A stretch of 8,275 nt of DNA from Dehalococcoidia bacterium. GTDB taxonomy: Bacteria > Chloroflexota > Dehalococcoidia > Dehalococcoidales > Fen-1064. The position numbers were made by a program, and so were the translations under genes. This document shows, in pieces, positions 1-5,393 of this stretch. The notes below the pieces were generated by a model. That model saw nothing but the letters and a program-made list of their open reading frames with translations, did no database searches and had not been told where the DNA came from. The DNA lies in NCBI GenBank assembly GCA_030691775.1, contig JAUYDN010000213.1:1-8275 (forward strand), in the 5' to 3' direction. Numbering within the stretch: position 1 is the stretch's first letter; every line of letters begins with the position of its first letter.

Positions 1-210
1 TGATACGGTTTTCATGATTTACTATTCTTTAATGACCCCCTGTCATTCCGTACTTGATACGGAATCCAGGAAACAACAGTGAAAAATCATTGGCATTCGA
101 TACTGGATTCCAGCCTTCGCTGGAATGACAAAGGTATTAGCTACAGAGCAATATCATAACCCCAAACAAAAATAGCCTCATTTTTTAACAGCCTCTGCGG
201 AGAAGGGGCA
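1..210. mobile_element. MITE-like repeat, copy 1 (left end outside window)
   Basis: This block matches 2510-2745 nearly base for base, apart from about 26 bp missing near base 50 and a few substitutions. Its right end carries TTTAACAGCCTC (184-195), the counterpart of the terminal inverted repeat of copy 2, followed by a shared AGAAGGGGCA. Inside are two GTCATTCC/GGAATGAC-type modules: GTCATTCCGTA near 50 paired with TACGGAATCC, and GGATTCCAG-CCTTCG-CTGGAATGAC near 110-129. There is no open reading frame of its own and no transposase, so it is non-autonomous. The left terminus lies beyond the window. It sits downstream of clpP and is in direct orientation relative to copy 2. Confidence 0.8.
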
Positions 211-213
211 AGA

Positions 214-237
214 GCCTGCCCCGCACTTGATGCGGGG
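214..237. repeat. Hairpin module CCCCGCA/TGCGGGG
   Basis: A 7-bp perfect stem (CCCCGCA 219-225, TGCGGGG 231-237) encloses a 5-base loop. Read on the minus strand, the 24 bases match the module at 2562-2585 at 22 positions, and the two differences form one compensating base pair in the stem. It lies about 110 bp beyond the clpP stop codon. It could end the tig-clpP transcript, but no T-run follows on the minus strand, so a terminator role is weak. Confidence 0.6.
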
Positions 238-271
238 GGATGAGGCGCTGTGCAAGAACTGGCATCTTTTA

Positions 272-293
272 CCTGTACTTGGCCAGGTACAAG
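272..293. repeat. Imperfect 22-bp palindrome downstream of clpP
   Basis: The sequence is self-complementary at 18 of 22 positions around a central TGGCCA core. It lies 55 bp past the clpP stop codon on the transcribed side. It could be a transcript-end hairpin or a protein site. No T-run follows it in the minus direction. The function is unknown. Confidence 0.35.
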
Positions 294-318
294 TATTCAG
301 AGTTGTAAAGCTGTTATT

Positions 319-335
319 GAGACACTCCACTAGCA
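319..335. repeat. 17-bp motif shared with 2888-2904
   Basis: GAGACACTCCACTAGCA here differs by one base from GAGACACTACACTAGCA at 2888-2904. Both copies lie to the right of a MITE copy (109 and 143 bp away) and are preceded by a similar GT-AAG-TTATT stretch. It may be the end of a longer, decayed mobile element. Apart from this motif, bases 211-348 hold two hairpins and no gene. Confidence 0.45.
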
Positions 336-348
336 AACAGACCGTGCC

Positions 349-975
349 TTAGCTCTTCTTCGGTTTTGCCGCCTCTTTAGAGGGTTTGGTCAGAATTTCG
401 TCGACCAGCCCGTACTCCACAGCCTGCTGGGGATTCAGGTAAAAGTCGCGGTCGGTATCATGCGCAATCTTTTCGAGTGGCTGGCCGGTGTGCTTGCCGA
501 GAAGATGACGGATGATGTCCTGCAGGCGCATAATTTCCCGCGCCGCAATCGCGATATCTGCCGCCTGTCCCTGTACCCCACCCGCTGCCTGGTGCATGTG
601 AATGGTAGCGTTGGGGAGTGCGAACCGTTTGCCCTTGGCGCCGGCGCAGAGCAGGACCGTGCCCATACTCGCCGCCATCCCCACGCAAATAGTGGAAACA
701 TCCGGGCGGATTAACTGCATCGTATCGTAGATTGCCAGCCCGGCGCTGATGATGCCGCCCGGGCAGTGAATATAAAGGTTGATGTCTTTATCCGGGTCCT
801 CCCGGTCCAGGTATAAAAGCTGGGCGACAATCAGGTTGGCAACATGGTCGTTGATGGGCATGCCCAGGATGACGATACGCTCTCTTAAGAGAAGTGAGAA
901 AATATCGAAGGCGCGTTCTCCGCGAGCACTGCTTTCAATCACCATCGGTATGACATTCATCGGGTCAACAGTCAT
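349..975 (-). CDS. clpP: ATP-dependent Clp protease proteolytic subunit ClpP
   Basis: Serine peptidase of family S14. It forms the double-heptamer cytoplasmic chamber that degrades unfolded substrates delivered by ClpX or other Clp ATPases. With the start chosen here the protein has 208 residues, normal for the family. The catalytic triad is complete: Ser103 in GMAASMG, His128 in HMHQ and Asp177 in DTDRDFYL, with the 25 and 49 residue spacings of E. coli ClpP. The N-terminal NVIPMVIESSARGERAFDIF and the C-terminal AVEYGLVDEIL are typical. The ATG at 975 is preferred over an in-frame ATG at 1020 because AGGAGG lies 6 bases upstream and the family N-terminus begins there. The last residues (KPSKEAAKPKKS) are a lysine-rich tail. 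It lies downstream of tig, 146 bp apart. The clpX gene that often follows is not seen before the window edge. Confidence 0.97.
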   Translation of the reverse strand: MTVDPMNVIPMVIESSARGERAFDIFSLLLRERIVILGMPINDHVANLIVAQLLYLDREDPDKDINLYIHCPGGIISAGLAIYDTMQLIRPDVSTICVGMAASMGTVLLCAGAKGKRFALPNATIHMHQAAGGVQGQAADIAIAAREIMRLQDIIRHLLGKHTGQPLEKIAHDTDRDFYLNPQQAVEYGLVDEILTKPSKEAAKPKKS

Positions 976-981
976 CTTTGT

Positions 982-987
982 CCTCCT
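982..987 (-). promoter_or_regulatory. Ribosome binding site of clpP
   Basis: On the minus strand AGGAGG is followed by 6 bases and then ATG at 975. This site decides the start codon: the in-frame ATG 45 bases upstream would add 15 residues (MYNWDIDILNVRRTK) that are not typical of ClpP. Confidence 0.85.
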
Positions 988-1011
988 CACGTTCAATATG
1001 TCTATATCCCA

Positions 1012-1017
1012 ATTATA
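1012..1017 (-). promoter_or_regulatory. Possible -10 box for clpP
   Basis: A perfect TATAAT is read on the minus strand about 37 bases before the clpP ATG. No good -35 hexamer lies 16-18 bp further upstream, where the sequence reads roughly GGAAAA. It may be a weak or activator-dependent internal promoter that lets clpP be transcribed apart from tig, or a chance AT-rich match. Confidence 0.3.
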
Positions 1018-1056
1018 CATAAATCAGCAAGAGTTTTTCCCTGCGTACGTTCACGA

Positions 1057-1083
1057 ATTCAAATTCAAAAGTCAAAAGTCAAA
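1057..1083. repeat. Short tandem repeat, A(T/G)TCAAA units
   Basis: Four units in a row (ATTCAA, ATTCAAA, AGTCAAA, AGTCAAA) lie in the 146-bp gap between tig and clpP, followed by ATTT. It is a short heptamer microsatellite and has no coding sense in the direction of the genes. Confidence 0.6.
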
Positions 1084-1121
1084 ATTTGGTTATTGTCCCT
1101 TGGAATCTGGTTATTTGTTCC

Positions 1122-2423
1122 CTATGTCGTGCCTTTTTGCTCTTTGGGACTCTGCGCAACCTCTGTCAGGCGCTTGATAACCTTACGTGTGACGAGTGTG
1201 TTCTCGATTGATTCCCGGTTTTGCTCGCTATTGAAGGCTCTCCGCAACTCCTCTTTATCACCCTGGGAGTTCTTCACCAGCTCTTCAATTTCAGCATCGA
1301 TTTCTGCCGGGGTGACTTCGACTTTCTCTTCGCTGGCAATCTTGCCCAGTACCAGTGCTTCTGCTACACGTTTCTTTGCCGTGGGACGTAGCTCCTCCCT
1401 CATTTGCTCCACAGTTTTTCCAATGGTCTGCAGATAGTTTTCGATTGTCTGTCCGGTCTGTTGTATGTACCGGAAATTCCGCTCGAGCAGATGGTCGATT
1501 TCCGCTTCTTCGAGCACCGGCGGGTAATCGACCTGACTCATCGCCGCCGCCGCCTCGATGACCTGGTCCTCGAACTCATGTTCCGCCTCATGTTCCTGGC
1601 GCTCTTTTATCTCATCCCGGATTTTCTGGCGCAGTAGCTCTACCGTGGTATAGTCCTTACCCACCTGAAGGGCAAACTGGTCGTTAACCTCCGACAGTAC
1701 TTCCTGCTTTATTTCGTTTATCTTGACCTTAAAAGTGGCATCGGCGCCCGCCAGCTCTTTTCGGAAGTAGTCATCCGGGAATTTATGGGTGAACTCTTTT
1801 TCTTCACCCTTTTTCATCCCCACCAGCTCCCCCGCGAACCCCGGCACCGGACCGGTATCCGCATCGAGTAGTTGGTATTCCAGTCCCTTGCGGTTAATGA
1901 ACTGTTCGCCTTTCGCGGTACTTTCCAGGTCCATATTCACCCTGTCGCCGATTGCAACCGCACGGTCTACAGGTTCCCACGTAGCATGCTGATGGCGCAG
2001 GCGCTCTACCACCTGGTCGACCATCTCCTCGGTGATATCGACCTGCCGCGGTTTGAGGTCGATTGTTTTATAGTCACCCAGCGTTACCTCCGGTTTCAAG
2101 GGAATAACCGCCTTTAGCACCACCGGATTCTCCGTGACGACTTCCACTTCCGGACGGGAAATCGGTTCCAGTTTCTGCTCATCTACTGCCTGTTTGAGCG
2201 CGACCGGGATATAATCATCGAGCATCTCGTGGAAGAGCCGCTCCCTGCCGAAATGCCGCTCGAAGATGGGGCGGGGCGCTTTACCGCGCCGGAACCCAGG
2301 TACGTCCACCTGCTTCACGAGCCGTCGGAACGTGATGTCTGTTTGCGCTTCAATCTCCGCTGGCTCGGCTTCAATCTTGAGAAATGCCTGTCTGTTTTCG
2401 GTCTTTTCACTGGTTACTTTCAA
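1122..2423 (-). CDS. tig: Trigger factor (ribosome-associated chaperone, peptidyl-prolyl isomerase)
   Basis: Cytoplasmic chaperone that docks at the ribosomal exit tunnel and shields nascent chains. It has 433 residues, the usual family length. The N-terminal ribosome-binding domain (about 1-115) contains the signature VPGFRRGKAP at 41-50. The FKBP-like isomerase domain spans about 155-240 (GDRVNMDLES, then LVGMKKGEEKEF and FPDDYF). The C-terminal SurA-like chaperone domain, with long charged helices, runs from about 245 to 425. The start is TTG: MKVTSEKTENRQAF matches the family start exactly, AGGGA (2431-2435) lies 7 bases upstream, and the frame reaches a stop soon upstream with no ATG. 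It precedes clpP on the same strand, a common bacterial order that links folding of new proteins with proteolysis. The MITE copy lies directly upstream, so the native promoter may overlap or border it. Confidence 0.97.
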   Translation of the reverse strand: MKVTSEKTENRQAFLKIEAEPAEIEAQTDITFRRLVKQVDVPGFRRGKAPRPIFERHFGRERLFHEMLDDYIPVALKQAVDEQKLEPISRPEVEVVTENPVVLKAVIPLKPEVTLGDYKTIDLKPRQVDITEEMVDQVVERLRHQHATWEPVDRAVAIGDRVNMDLESTAKGEQFINRKGLEYQLLDADTGPVPGFAGELVGMKKGEEKEFTHKFPDDYFRKELAGADATFKVKINEIKQEVLSEVNDQFALQVGKDYTTVELLRQKIRDEIKERQEHEAEHEFEDQVIEAAAAMSQVDYPPVLEEAEIDHLLERNFRYIQQTGQTIENYLQTIGKTVEQMREELRPTAKKRVAEALVLGKIASEEKVEVTPAEIDAEIEELVKNSQGDKEELRRAFNSEQNRESIENTLVTRKVIKRLTEVAQSPKEQKGTT

Positions 2424-2479
2424 TTTCCTGTCCCTGCTCTCTAGTACTTGTTTGCATATTTAACTATACATATTTCCTC

Positions 2480-2745
2480 GCCCCTTGGGAGGCTGTTAAA
2501 GAAATTTCCTGATACGGTTTTCATGATTTACTATTCTTTAATGACCCCCTGTCATTCCGTACCCCGTATCAAGTACGGGGCAGGCTTTGATACGGAATCC
2601 AGGAAACAACAGTGAAAATTCATTGGCATTCGATACTGGATTCCAGCCTTCGCTGGAATGACAAAGGTATTAGCCGCAGAGCAATTATCATAAACCCAAA
2701 CAAAAATAGCCTCATTTTTTAACAGTCTCCCGCAGAGAAGGGGCA
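2480..2745. mobile_element. MITE-like repeat, copy 2 (complete)
   Basis: The element is bounded by inverted repeats: GGGAGGCTGTTAAA (2487-2500) on the left and TTTAACAGTCTCCC (2718-2731) on the right, with 13 of 14 positions matching. An outer GCCCCTT (2480-2486) pairs with AAGGGGC (2738-2744) after a small indel. The part from 2510 on is nearly identical to 1-210. It holds a GTCATTCC module with an extra hairpin (2562-2585) and a GGATTCCAG-CCTTCG-CTGGAATGAC hairpin (about 2638-2661). No transposase is encoded. It lies about 56 bp upstream of the tig start codon and is in direct orientation relative to copy 1. I found no clear target-site duplication, so the exact ends are uncertain. With the hairpin at 2754-2779 and the motif at 2888-2904, it accounts for most of the gene-free stretch 2424-2980. 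Confidence 0.75.
2562..2585. repeat. Hairpin module CCCCGTA/TACGGGG inside MITE copy 2
   Basis: A 7-bp perfect stem with loop TCAAG followed by CAGGC. Copy 1 lacks this segment at the matching place but carries the same module, inverted, just outside its right end (214-237). It therefore looks like a separate nested palindromic unit. Confidence 0.6.
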
Positions 2746-2753
2746 GAACTATT

Positions 2754-2779
2754 TTGAGAGGGGCGTCAGCCCCTCTCAA
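2754..2779. repeat. Strong perfect hairpin, 11-bp stem
   Basis: TTGAGAGGGGC (2754-2764), loop GTCA, then GCCCCTCTCAA (2769-2779) give a fully paired stem. It begins 8 bases after the MITE copy. No T-run follows on either strand, so it resembles a palindromic repeat more than an intrinsic terminator. No gene was found between 2746 and 2980. Confidence 0.65.
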
Positions 2780-2887
2780 CTCCCTTGTGCAAGTTGGCAG
2801 TCGTCTTGCTTTCCCACCCTTTGCCACCATCATTTTCATATTTCGTCCGCGGCACCACACTCCATGTGTAATTGTCAAGTTATTTCG

Positions 2888-2904
2888 GAGACACTACACT
2901 AGCA
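2888..2904. repeat. 17-bp motif shared with 319-335
   Basis: GAGACACTACACTAGCA matches the copy near clpP with one mismatch and lies 77 bp before the start of the acetyltransferase pseudogene. A related GTAGTGTC appears in the opposite sense near 3740. This is a possible terminal motif of an otherwise lost element. Confidence 0.45.
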
Positions 2905-3375
2905 TCTTCTCCCTCCCCATTGTTGAGAGTGGAATTGGACACGTCTGTTATATTCCCTGGCAAACTCACGCGCGGAAACGTTGAAAATCACGGATGTTAA
3001 TGCTATAAATGAAGACGTGCCAGAGAACCCGGCTACTCAAGTCATCATACGGAATGCACTCCCGGAAGAATTGAATGCGGTATCACGCTTAATCAGGTCG
3101 GCATACCTGGAATACCAACCATTGGTGCCTTCCGGGGCATGGAAAGACTACATGCGTGACATTACCGATGTCCGTAGTCGTCTTGGTGTGAGCGTTCTAA
3201 TCGTGGCGAAACTGGAAAGGCGACTGGCCGGTACCGTCACGCTATATCTTAATGGGTCTCAATCCGGGGAAGGCTGGCCCGATGGCTGGGCGGGAATCCG
3301 CTTGCTGGCTGTTCACCCGAAAGAGCGAGGACGTGGCATTGGACGTTTGCTTGTGGAGGAATGTATACGGCGTTG

Positions 3376-3387
3376 CCGTCAGTCTGG
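3376..3387. repeat. Target-site duplication, left copy
   Basis: CCGTCAGTCTGG is identical to 3534-3545 and borders the palindromic insertion. It belongs to the original acetyltransferase codons for R-Q-S-G. Confidence 0.85.
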
Positions 3388-3533
3388 ACTTTGCCTCAAA
3401 TGTCATTCTGAGTCCCGATGTTTCGGTATGAAGCATCGGAAGAACGAAGAATCTCCAGCACCTACTCAGTAGGCACGGAGACCCTTCGCTACACTCAGGG
3501 TGACAAGGATGCATCGGAGTTTTAGGGCAACGC
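3388..3533. mobile_element. 146-bp non-autonomous palindromic element inserted in the acetyltransferase gene
   Basis: The insert lies between two perfect 12-bp direct repeats. Imperfect inverted ends are visible: TTGCCTCAAA (3391-3400) against TTTTAGGGCAA (3520-3530), and TGTCATTCTGAG (3401-3412) against CTCAGGGTGACA (3494-3505), the latter matching at 10 of 12 positions. Inside are two small hairpins: CCGATG/CATCGG (3415-3420, 3434-3439) and CCTAC-TCA-GTAGG (3461-3473). It has no coding capacity. It is not the same family as the MITE at 2480-2745, although both contain TGTCATTC-type arms. It must have been moved by a transposase encoded elsewhere, or by another replicative process. Confidence 0.82.
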
Positions 3534-3545
3534 CCGTCAGTCTGG
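3534..3545. repeat. Target-site duplication, right copy
   Basis: A perfect 12-base copy of 3376-3387, after which the acetyltransferase coding sequence resumes. Confidence 0.85.
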
Positions 3546-3798
3546 CATCGGCTGTATCGGGTTACACACCACCGAAGCTATGGCGGTTGCTCGTGGCATG
3601 TATGAGCGGATGGGGTTCAAGCGCGTTCCTGAGTTTGATTTTCACGCGGCTCCAGGCATCGTGGTCCTGGCATACCGTTTACAGATTATCAGGTAAACGG
3701 AAGTTCACGTTCCTGTTTGTCCAATGCATGAAAGCACGAGTAGTGTCCAGCCATATTTACGGGAAATATTTCTCCAATACCCTGAAAAATGTAGAGTT

Positions 3799-3828
3799 TT
3801 GTCAATTTACATATTGACAAATTGTCAA
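3799..3828. promoter_or_regulatory. Candidate operator: three TTGTCAA half-sites
   Basis: TTGTCAAT (3799-3806) and ATTGACAA (3813-3820) form a perfect 8-bp inverted repeat with a 6-base gap. TTGACAA (3814-3820) and TTGTCAA (3822-3828) form a second perfect palindrome with a single central base. The array overlaps the -35 box of the promoter upstream of the binding-protein gene, as expected for a repressor site. The regulator is not in the window. Confidence 0.55.
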
Positions 3829-3843
3829 GAAATAATGTATAAG
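3814..3843 (+). promoter_or_regulatory. Sigma-70-type promoter of the transporter operon
   Basis: TTGACA (3814-3819, full consensus), an 18-bp spacer and TATAAG (3838-3843, 5 of 6) lie upstream of the substrate-binding protein gene. Transcription would start near 3850, leaving a leader of about 137 bases. The -35 box lies inside the inverted repeats at 3799-3828. Confidence 0.65.
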
Positions 3844-3896
3844 AAACTGCTTGTTTGTGTATCGGGGGCGGGTTGTATCCCTGAATAGCATTCAAC

Positions 3897-3906
3897 AAGG
3901 AGGTGA
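3897..3906 (+). other. Orphan Shine-Dalgarno-like sequence in the leader
   Basis: AAGGAGGTGA is a 10-base perfect complement to the usual 16S rRNA 3' end, but no ATG, GTG or TTG follows at a usable distance. A frame beginning at the GTG inside it (3903) would run 24 codons to a TGA at 3975-3977, which touches the ribosome site of the next gene. That GTG overlaps the motif itself, so a leader peptide is doubtful. Confidence 0.3.
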
Positions 3907-3986
3907 GCGGGCTCATAACCCAGAAGGTACCAGAAGCAGATAAATCACACGGCGGAAAAACGAAATCCAACTTTTGAGGAGGGTTT

Positions 3987-5309
3987 ATGAGAAAAAGATT
4001 GGTTTTCTCTCTGATTGCCTGCCTGTTAGCGTTAACTATCCTGGTTCCGGGATGCGCCAAAGAAGCGGCACAACCCAAAGAGCCTGCCACACCGACCATA
4101 AAAATTGGTATCATCGGGCCTATGAAGTTCGTTCAAGGCCAACACCACTGGTTTGGCGCCGAGCTTGCGCGGGATGAAATCAATGCCGCCGGTGGTATCA
4201 TCGTTAAAGGCACCAAATACCTGGTTGAGCTTATCAAAACCGATTCCAATGAGATGCTCAGTCCCACGGATGCGGCCGCGGCGATGGAACGCCTGATTAC
4301 CGTGGACAAAGCAGACTTCGTCATCGGCGGTTTCCGCACGGAGGGCGTCTTCCCCATGCAGGATGTGGCGATGGACTACAAGAAGATATTCCTGGGCGCC
4401 GGGTCCGCCACAAAAGAGCTTTGCATGAAGGTCAAGGAAAACTACAACCGCTACAAGTACTGGTTCCGCGTGACACCGTTCTCCAACGTAAACCTCGTGA
4501 ATAACTCCCTGCTCACGCTGGGCACTGCCGGCGCCATTATGAAGCAGGGCCTGGGAATCCAGGGGAAAATCAAAGTAGCCATCCTCGCGGAGCAGGCAAC
4601 CTGGGCGGACGCAATGGTCGCCGCCTACCAGGCATATGTCCCGCAGAAGCTGGGTATGGACGTTGTGGGCGCTTGGAGACCTTCAGCCACCGCCACGGAT
4701 GTCACCGCCGAGCTTTCCGCTATCCAGGCTTCCGGAGCACACATCATTCTCACCATCATCTCCGGTCCGGTCGGAATTCCATTTGCCCGTCAGCTTGGTG
4801 AGTTACAGATTCCGCTCGCTTCCGTGGGCATCAACGTCGAGTCGCAGAAAGACGGGTTTATGTCCGCGACCAATAACTACGGCAACTTCGAGACGACACT
4901 GAACACCTACGCCAAAGGTGTCGCCATCACCTCCAAGACCAATGCTTTCTTCGAAGCTTTTGTGAAGAAACATGGCCAGACACCGACCTACAATGCCGGT
5001 ACATACGATGCTATCTATGTATTGAAGGCGGCTATCGAGCGCGCGGGCTCACTTGATTCTGACGCCGTGGTGGTGGAACTGGAAAAGACCGATATGGAGA
5101 CCACCGCCGGCAGGCTCGTGTTCATGGGTAAGGATACGGATACGCCGCACGATGTAACCTACGGTCCCGGTTACGTTACCGGCATTGCCACCCAATGGCA
5201 AAACGGTGAAATGAAAGCCGTTTGGCCCTTAAACTGGAACAACGTCACCTACCCGGGCACGGTGCAGTGGCAGATCCCCGATAGAGTCATCAAGGCGTAC
5301 AAGAAGTAG
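3987..5309 (+). CDS. Branched-chain amino acid (HAAT/Liv) type ABC transporter substrate-binding lipoprotein
   Basis: Extracytoplasmic solute receptor of the Peripla_BP_6 / LivJ-LivK type. It hands substrate to the LivH-LivM channel. Residues 1-22 form a lipoprotein signal peptide (MRKR, a hydrophobic core, then VPG) with the lipidated Cys23. The mature protein begins with a short linker (AKEAAQPKEPATP), and the first lobe opens with IKIGIIGPM at 38-46, then LARDEINAAGGI. The two-lobe fold continues to GEMKAVWPLNW near the end. At 440 residues it is longer than E. coli LivJ (about 367). Where LivJ has a serine cluster contacting the ligand carboxylate (VIGHLCSSS), this protein has VIGGFRTEG (112-120), so the ligand may not be a plain aliphatic amino acid. 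AGGAGG (3977-3982) lies 4 bases before the ATG. It is the first gene of the plus-strand operon. Confidence 0.93.
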   Translation: MRKRLVFSLIACLLALTILVPGCAKEAAQPKEPATPTIKIGIIGPMKFVQGQHHWFGAELARDEINAAGGIIVKGTKYLVELIKTDSNEMLSPTDAAAAMERLITVDKADFVIGGFRTEGVFPMQDVAMDYKKIFLGAGSATKELCMKVKENYNRYKYWFRVTPFSNVNLVNNSLLTLGTAGAIMKQGLGIQGKIKVAILAEQATWADAMVAAYQAYVPQKLGMDVVGAWRPSATATDVTAELSAIQASGAHIILTIISGPVGIPFARQLGELQIPLASVGINVESQKDGFMSATNNYGNFETTLNTYAKGVAITSKTNAFFEAFVKKHGQTPTYNAGTYDAIYVLKAAIERAGSLDSDAVVVELEKTDMETTAGRLVFMGKDTDTPHDVTYGPGYVTGIATQWQNGEMKAVWPLNWNNVTYPGTVQWQIPDRVIKAYKK

Positions 5310-5325
5310 ATTCGCAATCGTAAGT

Positions 5326-5366
5326 GGGAACCCCGGGCCTCTGTATTACACGCCGGGGTTTTCCCC
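5326..5366 (+). terminator. Hairpin between the binding-protein gene and livH
   Basis: GGGAA-CCCCGG (5326-5336) pairs with CCGGGG-TTTT-CCC (5353-5365), with a loop of about 16 bases and a small bulge. No T-run follows, so full termination is unlikely. A 3' stabilising hairpin or partial attenuator is a better reading. It would allow more binding protein than permease to be made, a common arrangement in such operons. Confidence 0.55.
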
Positions 5367-5393
5367 GCACCGCTTCACTTTTCTGGACAAGAC

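Larger units (their letters stand above)
2981..3696 (+). pseudogene. GNAT-family N-acetyltransferase, interrupted by a small palindromic insertion
   Basis: The 5' part (2981-3387) encodes an acetyltransferase with the acetyl-CoA binding motif VHPKERGRGIGRLL (residues 111-124, R/Q-x-x-G-x-G). After RRCRQSG the frame runs into foreign sequence and stops at 3470-3472, giving a 163-residue product whose last 27 residues come from the insertion. The missing part resumes at 3546 in another frame: IGCIGLHTTEAMAVARGMYE, then RMGFKRVPEFDF, ending RLQIIR with TAA at 3694-3696. RMGF is the usual C-terminal GNAT motif. Deleting 3388-3545 rejoins both parts into 185 residues without any further lesion, so the break looks recent. 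The start is a TTG with a poor ribosome site; a GTG at 3017 is an alternative. The substrate is unknown. The truncated product lacks the C-terminal strands of the fold and is probably inactive. Confidence 0.88.

Noticed and set aside
779..1177. Open reading frame of 132 codons on the plus strand
   Set aside because: It is the antisense shadow of clpP and the intergenic repeat; the composition is low-complexity and it has no homology signature.
1..2745. Composite transposon or genomic island around tig-clpP
   Set aside because: The flanking repeats are non-autonomous and no transposase, integrase or target duplication around the whole block is seen; both genes are housekeeping genes in their usual order.
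2552..2878. Open reading frame of 108 codons on the minus strand
   Set aside because: It contains FVIPAKAGIQ, the well-known false translation of the GTCATTCC/GGAATGAC repeat, and lies across the MITE copy; there is no ribosome site or family resemblance.
3500..3817. Open reading frame of 105 codons on the plus strand
   Set aside because: It overlaps the acetyltransferase remnant in the wrong frame; the remnant frame (resuming at 3546) gives the GNAT C-terminus.
3850..3986. Riboswitch or T-box leader
   Set aside because: I could not find a conserved aptamer core, a T-box sequence or a terminator/antiterminator pair before the start codon.
3689..4114. Open reading frame of 141 codons on the minus strand
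   Set aside because: It runs antisense across the promoter, the leader and the signal-peptide region of the binding-protein gene and has no recognisable domain.
5326..5366. Intrinsic terminator ending the operon after the binding protein
   Set aside because: The stem is good but no T-run follows and livH is 28 bases away, so full termination is unlikely; it is listed as a processing or attenuation hairpin.
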